NCBI GenBank assembly: GCA_947460975.1 | Contig: CANHGO010000001.1 | Coordinates: 575,297-639,296, forward strand | DNA length: 64,000 nucleotides | Origin: Cytophagaceae bacterium | GTDB lineage: Bacteria > Bacteroidota > Bacteroidia > Cytophagales > Spirosomataceae | Reading direction: 5' to 3' | Shown: positions 48,711 through 56,800 of the stretch, in pieces | How the letters are laid out: each line of letters opens with the position of its first letter | Position numbering within the stretch: the stretch's first letter is position 1 | Program-made: the position numbers and the translations under genes | The notes under the pieces: generated by a model | Told to the model about the DNA's origin: nothing | What the model saw: the letters and a program-made list of their open reading frames with translations, nothing else | The model's database searches: none

Positions 48711-49493
48711 CTATTTTAAAAATTCAGTTAAAGCAGCCCCAGGATTCGTCGTTTTCATAAAACTTTCGCCAATCAAAAACCCGCGATATCCATATGTTTT
48801 CAACTCCTTAATAATCTCAGCACTCGATATACAACTTTCAGAAACCTTCACAAATTGAGCCGGAATTTTATCCGACAATACCTTTGAGGCCTCCACGTTT
48901 TGCTCCGAAAAATTCTTCAAATTTCGATTATTTACGCCCACAACCGAAATGTAATCCCCCACACTTCGATCCAATTCTTCTTGGTCATGTACCTCTAACA
49001 AAGTCTCCATGCCTAAAGAACGCGCTAAGGTTCCTAATGTTTTAACTTCGGAAGGACTTAATGCGGCGGCTATCAACAAAACAACATCCGCACCCATCGA
49101 TTTAGCCTCAATAATTTGATACTCGTCGATCATAAAATCCTTACGCAGCAAAGGCGTTCCCGGATTCGTCTTTCTCGCTAATTCAAAATCTGCATAAGTA
49201 CCGCCAAAAAAATGCTCATCCGTCAGCACCGACAAACATGCAGCACCAGCTTCCACATATCCTCTCGTCACTTCATCCACACCCATTCGATCATTGATGA
49301 TTCCTTTGGATGGCGACTTACGTTTAAATTCGGCAATAATTCCGGTAGATGCTGGCGCAATTAAAGACATCGACAAGGAATGGCAAGCGCGCGCAAAATA
49401 CCCCTGCTTCTCTAATTCAGCCACGGATTTATACCGTTTGCATGCCGCAACCTCCTCCCTTTTCTTCGCAATAATTTGATCTAAAATGCTCAT
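48711..49493 (-). CDS. trpC: Indole-3-glycerol phosphate synthase
   Basis: Barrel enzyme of 260 residues with N-terminal ILDQIIAKKREEV, IAEFKRKSPSKG (substrate-binding Lys/Ser; Glu), LLRKDFMIDEYQI (catalytic Lys) and GVNNRNLK, and a final phosphate loop FLIGESFMKT. An 81-base gap from trpD holds two palindromes, including a repeat shared with 60161-60186. This is the only sizeable gap inside the operon. Confidence 0.96.
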   Translation of the reverse strand: MSILDQIIAKKREEVAACKRYKSVAELEKQGYFARACHSLSMSLIAPASTGIIAEFKRKSPSKGIINDRMGVDEVTRGYVEAGAACLSVLTDEHFFGGTYADFELARKTNPGTPLLRKDFMIDEYQIIEAKSMGADVVLLIAAALSPSEVKTLGTLARSLGMETLLEVHDQEELDRSVGDYISVVGVNNRNLKNFSEQNVEASKVLSDKIPAQFVKVSESCISSAEIIKELKTYGYRGFLIGESFMKTTNPGAALTEFLK

Positions 49494-49512
49494 TTTATGT
49501 TTCTTATACCCA

Positions 49513-49527
49513 ACGTGATTATCACGT
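49513..49527. repeat. Short perfect palindrome in the trpD-trpC gap
   Basis: Arms ACGTGAT and ATCACGT around one base. It could be a protein-binding site or part of the neighbouring repeat insertion; its meaning is unknown. Confidence 0.5.
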
Positions 49528-49534
49528 CATAACA

Positions 49535-49560
49535 TGTAGAGACGCGATACCTCGCGTCTA
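49535..49560 (+). repeat. 26-base palindromic repeat, copy 1 (inside trp operon)
   Basis: Hairpin with arms AGACGCGA and TCGCGTCT around TACC, plus flanking TGTAG and A. An exact reverse-complement copy is at 60161-60186. It looks like a short extragenic palindromic element placed between trpD and trpC. On the plus strand it is followed by a T-run, but transcription here is on the minus strand. Confidence 0.85.
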
Positions 49561-49574
49561 TTTTTTCCGTCTAT

Positions 49575-50564
49575 TTAATCCATTATAAACTTCTTAAACG
49601 CCTGAAAAGCCCGACCACTTTCAAGTGACTCCTTCGCCATTAAATATCCGTCCTGGAAGCTTGCCGACTTTTCCGCTACCCATAAAGCAGCCCCCGCATT
49701 CGCCAAAACAGCTTGTGTTTGCGCCACTGTTCCCTCTCTTTGTAAAATCTTATACAGCATTTTGGCTGATTCCTCTACATTTGCTCCCCCATACAAATCT
49801 GATTGCTGTACCTGCGAACAACCTAAATCAGCAGGTTGGTACACTTTTTCTCCTGCATGTGTCGTCAAACGAAATGATGACGTCAATGAAATCTCGTCAT
49901 ATCCATCTTCAGAATAAACAATTCCATATTTATTTTGACTCTCCTTAAAAAAGCCTGCATATAATTCAAAAGCTGAAGGCGAATACACGCCGGTCAATTG
50001 CTTATTGACCCGAGCGGGGTTCAACAAAGGTCCCAATAAATTAAAAAAGGTTTTCATCCCCAGCTCTTTTCGAATAGGACCCACAAACCTCATCGCCGGA
50101 TGAAATAATGGCGCATGTAAAAAGCACATGCCCGCAGAATCCATTTTACGTTTTAAAATTTTAACATCACTATTGAACTTCAAACCCAAAAATTCCAAAA
50201 CAGTCGACGAGCCCACCGAGGAAGAAACACCGTGATTCCCATGCTTGGCAATTTTCTGGCCCGCACCTACAATCACAAACGACGAAGTGGTACTAATGTT
50301 AAACGTGTCTTTCCCGTCACCCCCCGTACCACAAACATCCATGGCATCAAATTCAGATAAATCAACAGTCACCGCTAATTCCATCATCGCTGATACGAAT
50401 CCTTTGAGCTCAGCTACTTGAATCGGATGATACCAATAAGATGATAAAAATGAAGAAATTTGGCTTGGATTTATCTCGCCTTGCCCAATTTTCAACATCA
50501 TATCCCTAGCCTCTTGTTCACTAAGGGATTCACCTTCTACACGTCTCTCTAATATTTTTTTCAT
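49575..50564 (-). CDS. trpD: Anthranilate phosphoribosyltransferase
   Basis: Enzyme of 329 residues transferring phosphoribosyl from PRPP to anthranilate. Motifs: DVCGTGGDGKDTFNIST (PRPP loop, about 77-93), KHGNHGVSSSVGSS, and FLHAPLFHPAMRFV with FFNLLGPLLNPA. The frame extends to TTG 50579 inside trpG, but ATG 50564, two bases after the trpG stop, fits the family start MKKILE. TrpD is separate from TrpG. Confidence 0.95.
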   Translation of the reverse strand: MKKILERRVEGESLSEQEARDMMLKIGQGEINPSQISSFLSSYWYHPIQVAELKGFVSAMMELAVTVDLSEFDAMDVCGTGGDGKDTFNISTTSSFVIVGAGQKIAKHGNHGVSSSVGSSTVLEFLGLKFNSDVKILKRKMDSAGMCFLHAPLFHPAMRFVGPIRKELGMKTFFNLLGPLLNPARVNKQLTGVYSPSAFELYAGFFKESQNKYGIVYSEDGYDEISLTSSFRLTTHAGEKVYQPADLGCSQVQQSDLYGGANVEESAKMLYKILQREGTVAQTQAVLANAGAALWVAEKSASFQDGYLMAKESLESGRAFQAFKKFIMD

Positions 50565-50566
50565 TG

Positions 50567-51130
50567 TTATTTCAACCAATTTTTAATCATCTGTAATCCA
50601 TGTTGGGTCAAATATGCCTCAGGGTGAAATTGCACTCCACGAAGATCATACTTTTGATGCGCCTCCGCCATCACAAATCCTTTATCATCCACAGCCGTAA
50701 TTTTTAAATCTTCCGGCATCGTTTCAGGAACAACCGTCCAGGAATGATACCGACATACCTCAAAACGAGTGGGTATTCCTTGAAATAATTTTTCACTCGG
50801 ATCCGTCACCACGCATTCCGTAGTCACCCCATGCAGGACCTCACCCATATTTTGCAATTCGGATCCAAAGGCCTCGCCAATCGCCTGATGCCCCAAACAA
50901 ACTCCTAATATTTTTTTGCTAGACTTATATTCCTTCAATAAATCCAACATGATTCCCGCCTCAGATGGAATGCCTGGACCCGGCGAAAGTAAAATCTGAT
51001 CGTAGGCAGCCACTTGCTCCAATGAGATTTTATCATTCCGAAAAACATCCACTTTTGCCCCCAGTTCCTTCAAAAGATAGACCAGGTTGTACACAAAAGA
51101 ATCATAATTATCAATCACTAATACATTCAT
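50567..51130 (-). CDS. trpG: Anthranilate synthase component II (glutamine amidotransferase)
   Basis: Class I glutamine amidotransferase of 187 residues supplying ammonia to TrpE. The catalytic triad is Cys in GVCLGHQAIGE (about 78-88) and His/Glu in GVQFHPEAYLT. N-terminal IDNYDSFVYNLVYLL and LLSPGPGIPSEAG are typical. It lies 6 bases after trpE. Such subunits may also serve PabB in some species; trp context makes TrpG the main role. Confidence 0.95.
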   Translation of the reverse strand: MNVLVIDNYDSFVYNLVYLLKELGAKVDVFRNDKISLEQVAAYDQILLSPGPGIPSEAGIMLDLLKEYKSSKKILGVCLGHQAIGEAFGSELQNMGEVLHGVTTECVVTDPSEKLFQGIPTRFEVCRYHSWTVVPETMPEDLKITAVDDKGFVMAEAHQKYDLRGVQFHPEAYLTQHGLQMIKNWLK

Positions 51131-51136
51131 ATCAAT

Positions 51137-52555
51137 CTAGGATAAAGTTTCCGCCACTTCTAATGCCCTACGCAAAGCGGCCAATTTATTATGTATTTCC
51201 TGCATTTCACTAGCCACCACTGATTTAGCTACCACGCCCATTCCCGCTTGAAAAAACAGTGTTTGGCCCTTGCTTAAAAATGTTCTGATCGCAATCGCAT
51301 GATTAAAATTGCCTTCAAAATCCATAAAGCCAATCGCCCCACCATAAATGGCACGGTTCGTGGGCTCTAACCGATTAATAATCGTCATCGCATTGTGCTT
51401 TGGCGCCCCACTTAAAGTTCCCGCCGGAAAAGTGTCGGCAACTAATTGGAGCGAATTAACCCCTTTTTGCATGTGTCCAGTCACCTTGGAAACCAAGTGA
51501 ATAACATGGGAAAAAAACTGAACCTCCTTAAAAGTTTCCACCTTCACATTTTCAGCACTTCTACTTAAATCATTTCTAGCTAAGTCCACCAACATGACAT
51601 GTTCCGCTGATTCTTTGGGATCGGCAATCAATGCCTGAGCTAATTCCGCATCACGCGCATCATCCCCAGAACGCCTAAATGTGCCCGCAATTGGATGAAT
51701 TTCAGCTAAATCTCCGTCAATTTTAATTTGCTTCTCTGGAGACGCACCAAAAATACGATACTCCTCATAATCAAAATAGAATAAATATGGCGATGGATTC
51801 ACGGAACGTAAAGCCCTATACACCTGAAAATCATCTCCTTGATAATTTTGACTAAACCTGCGAGAAGGAACAATTTGGAATACATCCCCGCGCAAACAAT
51901 GTTTTATACAGGTGTGAACAATTTCCCGAGTTTGGTCTTCGGTCAAGTTACTAAGTTCTTCTCCTTGGCGTTGAAATTTTCCCAATGCCTCCGCAGGCTG
52001 ATTAATTACATGTTCAATAGCTCCCAAGGAAGGCTCGCTTCCGTCATAGCTATGGGCATAAAAAGATAATTGATTATTAAAATGATTAAAGGCTAACACA
52101 TAGCGATATACAAAATAGCGAATGGACGGAATTTCGGTTTCCTTGCTTTTGCCCCTCATCTCGATGTCTTCAAAATATTGAACCGCATCATACGATATAT
52201 GACCAAAAAGTCCATTGGCCATGGGCGAATCTCCCGCCTCCTTTGTAAAAGAAAAACGATCAGAAAAGTTTTTTAAAGCCATAATGGCTTGTTGGCGCGA
52301 CGCCAACACAAATGTCTCCTCACTACCATCCGGAAATTTTTGAACCACCACCGACTGATCTAATGTAAAACTGGCAATCGGCTCAAAAGCGATATGAGAA
52401 AAACCATGCTCACGGCCATGGTAATCAGCAGATTCCAAAATCACCGAGTTTTTGAAATTCTTCCGAATTTTAAGAAATAAGCCTATCGGCGTCATCGTAT
52501 CGGCCAAAAGCGTTTTTCTACTCGTTTTTATATGTATTTTTTGTGTCGTAGACAT
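51137..52555 (-). CDS. trpE: Anthranilate synthase component I
   Basis: Converts chorismate to anthranilate with TrpG ammonia. The 472 residues comprise an N-terminal Trp-binding region (SVILESADYHG, matching the feedback L-L-E-S motif) and the chorismate domain with IVPSRRFSQ, HPIAGTFRRSG, MLVDLARNDL and GTLSGAPKHNAM. The longest frame starts at TTG 52651, but that part contains the attenuator hairpin, so ATG 52555 (MSTTQKI) is the start. Control is by attenuation upstream plus probable Trp feedback. Confidence 0.96.
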   Translation of the reverse strand: MSTTQKIHIKTSRKTLLADTMTPIGLFLKIRKNFKNSVILESADYHGREHGFSHIAFEPIASFTLDQSVVVQKFPDGSEETFVLASRQQAIMALKNFSDRFSFTKEAGDSPMANGLFGHISYDAVQYFEDIEMRGKSKETEIPSIRYFVYRYVLAFNHFNNQLSFYAHSYDGSEPSLGAIEHVINQPAEALGKFQRQGEELSNLTEDQTREIVHTCIKHCLRGDVFQIVPSRRFSQNYQGDDFQVYRALRSVNPSPYLFYFDYEEYRIFGASPEKQIKIDGDLAEIHPIAGTFRRSGDDARDAELAQALIADPKESAEHVMLVDLARNDLSRSAENVKVETFKEVQFFSHVIHLVSKVTGHMQKGVNSLQLVADTFPAGTLSGAPKHNAMTIINRLEPTNRAIYGGAIGFMDFEGNFNHAIAIRTFLSKGQTLFFQAGMGVVAKSVVASEMQEIHNKLAALRRALEVAETLS

Positions 52556-52580
52556 GTTTCTAAATTGAATACAAATTAAT

Positions 52581-52612
52581 AAAAAAAGGCTTACTGAGAA
52601 CAGCAAGCCTTT
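52581..52612 (-). terminator. trp attenuator terminator hairpin
   Basis: On the minus strand: 12-bp stem AAAGGCUUGCUG / CAGUAAGCCUUU (one G-U pair), UUCU loop, then U-run, ending about 26 bases before the trpE ATG. Its loop-side bases (52598-52603) are complementary to leader bases 52644-52649, giving a competing antiterminator. Confidence 0.88.
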
Positions 52613-52643
52613 GTAAAACATATCATATGTGCACACAGCAAAA

Positions 52644-52667
52644 CTGTTCAAGGGTTTATTACCCTTG
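52644..52667 (-). promoter_or_regulatory. trp leader 1:2 hairpin and antiterminator strand
   Basis: Arms CAAGGGU (52661-52667) and ACCCUUG (52649-52655) form hairpin 1:2 immediately after the leader Trp codon. The next bases GAACAG (52644-52649) can pair with CUGUUC in the terminator (52598-52603). A ribosome stalled on the Trp codon would cover the first arm and free the second. Confidence 0.75.
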
Positions 52668-52700
52668 CCAACCGTTTTTGTTGTATGCTGCTTTTATCAT
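52659..52700 (-). CDS. trpL: trp operon leader peptide
   Basis: A 13-codon frame on the minus strand reading MIKAAYNKNGWQG, then tandem stops TAA TAA. The single Trp codon is codon 11 and lies right before the first arm of the leader hairpin, the position required for ribosome-stalling attenuation. It lies about 100 bases upstream of trpE with a TACATTTG promoter element 17 bases before it. E. coli uses two adjacent Trp codons; one is enough in some other bacteria (general knowledge). Too short for ordinary gene finding. Confidence 0.82.
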   Translation of the reverse strand: MIKAAYNKNGWQG

Positions 52701-52716
52701 TTTGTTATAATTTTTA

Positions 52717-52724
52717 CAAATGTA
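52717..52724 (-). promoter_or_regulatory. -7 promoter element for the trp operon
   Basis: TACATTTG on the minus strand, 17 bases before the leader-peptide ATG. The -33 region is T-rich with no exact TTG at the best spacing. Confidence 0.65.
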
Positions 52725-52749
52725 AAATGAAATCTATTAAATAAAAACT

Positions 52750-53133
52750 TTAACCTATTAAATCCCACAAATTTCCATACAAGTCCTCGAAAACAAGGAC
52801 TTTACCATATTCCTCTTGCGAAGGCCCACGCACAATCGTGATGGCTTGTTGGCGCAAATTTTCATAATCCCTTTCAAAATCATCCGTGTGTAAAAATAAA
52901 AATACACGCCCTCCTGTTTGATTACCAACTCTCGATTTTTGTTCCTCTGTCGCGGCCTTCGCTAAAAGCAATTGGCAGCTCCCCTCTACAGGTGGTTGGA
53001 TTAAAACCCAACGCTTCACCTCACTCAATGTCGTATCTTCAATTAATTTGAAACCTAATTTTTGGGTATACCAAGCAATCGCCTCATCATAATCAGCCAC
53101 CACCAAAGCAATATGCATCAATCGTTGGTTCAT
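52750..53133 (-). CDS. VOC (glyoxalase/bleomycin resistance-like) family protein
   Basis: A 127-residue protein with the paired beta-alpha-beta-beta-beta modules of the VOC fold: MHIALVVADYDEAIAWYTQKLGF at the start and VLVFEDLYGNLWDLIG at the end. A metal site is plausible from the N-terminal His and the C-terminal acidic residues. Substrate is unknown. It begins 3 bases after purB and is probably cotranscribed with it. Confidence 0.88.
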   Translation of the reverse strand: MNQRLMHIALVVADYDEAIAWYTQKLGFKLIEDTTLSEVKRWVLIQPPVEGSCQLLLAKAATEEQKSRVGNQTGGRVFLFLHTDDFERDYENLRQQAITIVRGPSQEEYGKVLVFEDLYGNLWDLIG

Positions 53134-53136
53134 ATC

Positions 53137-54501
53137 TTAATTTTCGTCTCGGCCAACAAAATTGAACGGAGAGATCAATTTCAATTCATTTTTGATCGCT
53201 TCACTAACCGCTAAGCCATCAATAAATTGATGAAAAACAGCTTGATCTATTTTGCCATGATGACGCGTTAAATCCTTGAGCGCCTCATACGGTTTTGGAT
53301 AGGACTCCCTACGAAGTACTGTTTGTATCGCTTCTGCAATGACAACCCAATTATCCTCTAAATCCTGAGTGATTTTTGATTCATTTAATTCCAACTTCCC
53401 TAATCCTTTTTGTAATGAATTCAAGGCAATCAACGTGTGCGCCAAAGGCATCCCCACATTCCTTAAAACAGTAGAATCTGTTAAGTCGCGCTGCAACCTA
53501 GATATAGGTAATTTTGCTGATAAGAACTCGAAAGTGGCATTTGATAAGGCCAAATTACCCTCCGCATTTTCAAAATCAATGGGGTTTACTTTATGAGGCA
53601 TGGCAGAAGAACCTATTTCTCCCTCCTTAATTTTTTGCTTAAAATAACCCATGGAAATGTATTGCCATACGTCGCGAGAAAGGTCAATTAAAATCGTATT
53701 CAACCTTTTTAAGCCATCAAAATAGGCTGCCAAATTATCGTAATGTTCAATTTGTGTCGTATACTTGGATCGTACAATGCCTAAATTGCTATGCAATTTC
53801 GCGGCAAATTGGGGCCAATTTATATCCGGAAAAGCGACTTGGTGTGCATTGAAATTTCCAGTAGCGCCGCCAAATTTTCCCGTAAAAGGAATTTGAGCCA
53901 AAAGGTCTAATTGGCGATTCAACCTTTCCACAAATACCATCACTTCCTTGCCAAGCCGAGTAGGTGACGCGGGCTGGCCATGTGTATGTGCAAGCAATGG
54001 AATATCTTTCCAATCCTTTGCATAGCTAGAAAGGATTTCAATGACTGAAATATAAGTAGGTAAAATAACGTTATGATGTGCCTCCGCGATGGACATCGGG
54101 ATAGCTGAATTGTTGATGTCTTGAGAGGTCAATCCAAAATGAATAAATTCTACGTAGGCCGACAAGTCCCCGTGCTTTTCAGAAAGCGAAAGCATTTTTT
54201 CTTTAATAAAATACTCAACCGCCTTGACGTCATGGTTGGTGATCTTCTCCTTTTCCTTAATCCACTGCGCATCCGCCTCAGAAAATTGGAGATATAAATT
54301 TCGTAGGTCAACAAAAGCGCCTGTAGGAAAACTAGCTAACGGTTTTAATGGGATTTCACAAAGTGCAATAAAGTATTCGATTTCAACGCGAACGCGGTAT
54401 TGAATTAAACCAAATTCAGAAAAATAAGGCGCCAAAACAGCTGTTTGTCGACGATACCTCCCGTCCACGGGAGAAATAGCACTTAGTAAATTTAATTCCA
54501 T
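53137..54501 (-). CDS. purB: Adenylosuccinate lyase
   Basis: Homotetrameric enzyme of 454 residues acting in purine synthesis (SAICAR to AICAR; adenylosuccinate to AMP). It has the fumarase-superfamily signature GSSAMPHKVNPIDFEN, catalytic His in AHTHGQPASPT, and FGLTSQDINNSA. The start MELNLLSAISPVDGRYR is the standard PurB N-terminus, so ATG 54501 is used. The longer frame to 54558 crosses the -7 promoter element at 54520-54527. Confidence 0.96.
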   Translation of the reverse strand: MELNLLSAISPVDGRYRRQTAVLAPYFSEFGLIQYRVRVEIEYFIALCEIPLKPLASFPTGAFVDLRNLYLQFSEADAQWIKEKEKITNHDVKAVEYFIKEKMLSLSEKHGDLSAYVEFIHFGLTSQDINNSAIPMSIAEAHHNVILPTYISVIEILSSYAKDWKDIPLLAHTHGQPASPTRLGKEVMVFVERLNRQLDLLAQIPFTGKFGGATGNFNAHQVAFPDINWPQFAAKLHSNLGIVRSKYTTQIEHYDNLAAYFDGLKRLNTILIDLSRDVWQYISMGYFKQKIKEGEIGSSAMPHKVNPIDFENAEGNLALSNATFEFLSAKLPISRLQRDLTDSTVLRNVGMPLAHTLIALNSLQKGLGKLELNESKITQDLEDNWVVIAEAIQTVLRRESYPKPYEALKDLTRHHGKIDQAVFHQFIDGLAVSEAIKNELKLISPFNFVGRDEN

Positions 54502-54519
54502 GTGATTCCTTTCAAAGTG

Positions 54520-54527
54520 TAAAGGTA
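54520..54527 (-). promoter_or_regulatory. -7 promoter element for purB
   Basis: TACCTTTA on the minus strand followed by CACTTTG, about 20 bases before ATG 54501. It differs from consensus at the last base. Confidence 0.5.
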
Positions 54528-54623
54528 CAAAATTTGTCTTGGAAGAGGGTTTAATCAAAAGATTTTGAATGATTTAGATAGGGATTTTCCTAATTTTTTA
54601 GGAAATTTAGCAAAATACCTGAT

Positions 54624-55652
54624 ATGCTAAGTCCAAAATACCTATCCCTTGTTCTAGCTATTGTCATTGCCGGAGTAACGACTGCCTTCATTTCGTTTTT
54701 ACCCACCTCAGATACAGCCACCCTATTTGTGTGTTTTACTAGTTGTCTGATTTTTGGAACTATTCTCATTTATTTTGCCTTGGACTATTTAGTTTTCAAG
54801 GAGGTTAATTTGTTATATGACCGTATCAAACAAATAAAAAAGAAGAATTTTTCTGTCATCCCTCGGTCTCAATTGATCGAAAAAGACAATCCCATTGCCT
54901 TATTAACGGAAGAATTAAACTCCTATGTTACGACCAAAGAAGATGAGGTGAAGGAATTGAGAAAATCAGCTAAATACCGACAAGAATTTTTAGCGGATGT
55001 ATCACATGAATTGAAAACCCCCATTTTTGCCGCTCAAGGTTTTGTGCATACTCTGCTAGATAATCCCGAAGAAGGTATTGAAATTAGAACCAAATTTTTA
55101 GAAAAAGCGGCAAAGAGTCTCGATGGATTAGATGTTTTAGTGAAAGACTTGTTGACCGTTTCTCAGATAGAAACGGGTGCCATTAAGATCGACAAAAAAT
55201 CGATCGATTTGCGCCCCATCATTTTGGATATTTTTGAACAATTAGAAGCGAAAGCCAAATCAAAAAAAGTGTCATTGAAGTTGACCGGCAAGGAAGGTCC
55301 CCTATTAGTCAAAGCAGATGGCCAACGCATGGAACAGGTGCTGGTTAATTTAGTTGAGAATGGGATCAAATATGGAAATCAGGAAGGCAAGGTGAATGTG
55401 TTGATCGAAGAACGAAAGAAAAATCTTCAAATTTCAGTGAAAGATAATGGGCCAGGAATTCCTGCTGAACATCTACCCAGATTATTTGAACGCTTTTACC
55501 GAGTGGATAAAAGTAGGGCTAAAATGAGTGGTGGTTCTGGCTTAGGCTTATCGATCGTCAAACACATCGTGAAAGCTCATGGAAGCCAAATCACGGTCAT
55601 CTCTAAAGTTGACAAAGGAACTAACTTCAGCTTTAAACTTGAAAAGGCTTAA
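54624..55652 (+). CDS. PhoR-like sensor histidine kinase, orphan
   Basis: Membrane kinase of 342 residues with two N-terminal membrane helices (about 8-27 and 33-57) and almost no periplasmic domain, a HAMP-like/coiled linker, HisKA with His128 in DVSHELKTP, and HATPase_c with N-box LVENGIKYG, DNGPGIP and SGLGLSIVK. It resembles PhoR/WalK kinases. No response regulator is adjacent. The OmpR-type regulator at 13082-13786 in the same window is also unpaired. Confidence 0.92.
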   Translation: MLSPKYLSLVLAIVIAGVTTAFISFLPTSDTATLFVCFTSCLIFGTILIYFALDYLVFKEVNLLYDRIKQIKKKNFSVIPRSQLIEKDNPIALLTEELNSYVTTKEDEVKELRKSAKYRQEFLADVSHELKTPIFAAQGFVHTLLDNPEEGIEIRTKFLEKAAKSLDGLDVLVKDLLTVSQIETGAIKIDKKSIDLRPIILDIFEQLEAKAKSKKVSLKLTGKEGPLLVKADGQRMEQVLVNLVENGIKYGNQEGKVNVLIEERKKNLQISVKDNGPGIPAEHLPRLFERFYRVDKSRAKMSGGSGLGLSIVKHIVKAHGSQITVISKVDKGTNFSFKLEKA

Positions 55653-55659
55653 ATAAATC

Positions 55660-56730
55660 TTACGCAGCGCCCTCCGTTAGTCTTTCCGTATTTTCCGCAA
55701 TCCTCAATTGCTCAATAAATTCACCTATTTCTCCGTCCAAGACGGTTGGCAAATTATAAACTGTCAATCCGATGCGATGATCGGTCACACGACCCTGTGG
55801 ATAATTATACGTCCTTATCTTATCGGAGCGGTCCCCCGAACCAACTAAGGATTTTCGCGCACCGGCAATTTCTGCATTACGTTTGGCCAACTCAATTTCA
55901 TAAAGTCTTGAACGCAACACGGTCATGGCCTTATCAAAATTCTTAATTTGAGAACGTTCATCTTGGCATTGAACCACAAGCCCAGAGGGAATGTGCGTCA
56001 CACGCACTGCTGAATAAGTCGTATTCACCGACTGACCACCCGCGCCAGACGAACAGAAAGTGTCCTTTCTAATATCACTCATATTAATCTGCACATCCAC
56101 TTCATCCGCCTCTGGCATCACAGCCACCGAAGCGGCCGACGTATGAATTCTACCTGCAGATTCAGTCGCTGGTACCCGCTGAACGCGGTGAACACCCGAC
56201 TCAAATTTCATTTTGGCATATACATCCTCGCCTTGAACCGAGGCAATAATCTCTTTATATCCGCCGGCCGACCCTTCCGTAAAATCCATGATTTGGAAAG
56301 TCCACCCCATCTTTTCAGCATAGCGCTGATACATTCTAAATAAATCACCTGCAAAAATACTGGCTTCATCCCCACCGGTACCTCCTCGAACTTCCAAAAT
56401 ACAATCTTTGGAGTCATTCGGATCCCGAGGGATTAACATCTCTTTTAAAACCTCATTCATATCCTTCTCAGCTGGAACTAATTCGTCCAACTCCGCCTTG
56501 GCCATATCCCTAAAATCTTCGTCCTTTTCTGTGGCAATAACATCCTTTGCCTCCTCGATCGACTTCAATAAATTTAAATAGGTAGCATACTGATCAACAA
56601 TTTTTTGCAAATCCTTATATTCCTTACTTAATGTTTTAAATTTCTTTAAGTCTGATACGACTTCCGGCATGGCGATCTGTTGCTCCACTTCTAAAAAACG
56701 TTCCCTAATGGCCTCCAACTGCTCAAGCAT
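55660..56730 (-). CDS. prfA: Peptide chain release factor 1
   Basis: Class I release factor of 356 residues that reads UAA and UAG. It has the catalytic GGQ in [11 protein letters not shown] (about 229-239) and the RF1-type tripeptide P-A-T in [12 protein letters not shown] (RF2 would have S-P-F). The N-terminal helical domain and C-terminal [12 protein letters not shown] are normal. It is divergent from a lipoprotein gene with overlapping promoters. Confidence 0.96.
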   Translation of the reverse strand: MLEQLEAIRERFLEVEQQIAMPEVVSDLKKFKTLSKEYKDLQKIVDQYATYLNLLKSIEEAKDVIATEKDEDFRDMAKAELDELVPAEKDMNEVLKEMLIPRDPNDSKDCILEVRGGTGGDEASIFAGDLFRMYQRYAEKMGWTFQIMDFTEGSAGGYKEIIASVQGEDVYAKMKFESGVHRVQRVPATESAGRIHTSAASVAVMPEADEVDVQINMSDIRKDTFCSSGAGGQSVNTTYSAVRVTHIPSGLVVQCQDERSQIKNFDKAMTVLRSRLYEIELAKRNAEIAGARKSLVGSGDRSDKIRTYNYPQGRVTDHRIGLTVYNLPTVLDGEIGEFIEQLRIAENTERLTEGAA

Positions 56731-56754
56731 GATTTTCTATTTTAAAAATTTTTG

Positions 56755-56762
56755 CAAAGATA
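56755..56762 (-). promoter_or_regulatory. -7 promoter element for prfA
   Basis: TATCTTTG followed by CAAAA on the minus strand, 25 bases before the prfA ATG. Its last bases form a TTTGCAAA palindrome that also serves as the likely -33 region of the opposite promoter. Confidence 0.7.
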
Positions 56763-56775
56763 ACAATTAGTTGAA

Positions 56776-56783
56776 TACCTTTG
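56776..56783 (+). promoter_or_regulatory. -7 promoter element for the 56.8 kb lipoprotein gene
   Basis: TACCTTTG followed by CGCAACG, with a TTG at 56752-56754 (21-base spacing). It lies across the longer frame's TTG 56771, so the gene must start downstream, at ATG 56801. Confidence 0.7.
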
Positions 56784-56800
56784 CGCAACGCTTTTTTATT

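Noticed and set aside
48188..48760. 190-codon open frame on the plus strand across trpF
   Set aside because: Antisense to trpF and the end of trpC, which show all their active-site motifs. The translation has no recognisable fold.
52556..52651. N-terminal extension of TrpE as a membrane leader
   Set aside because: The apparent hydrophobic N-terminus is a translation of the attenuator hairpin and its U-run. TrpE is cytoplasmic and starts at ATG 52555.
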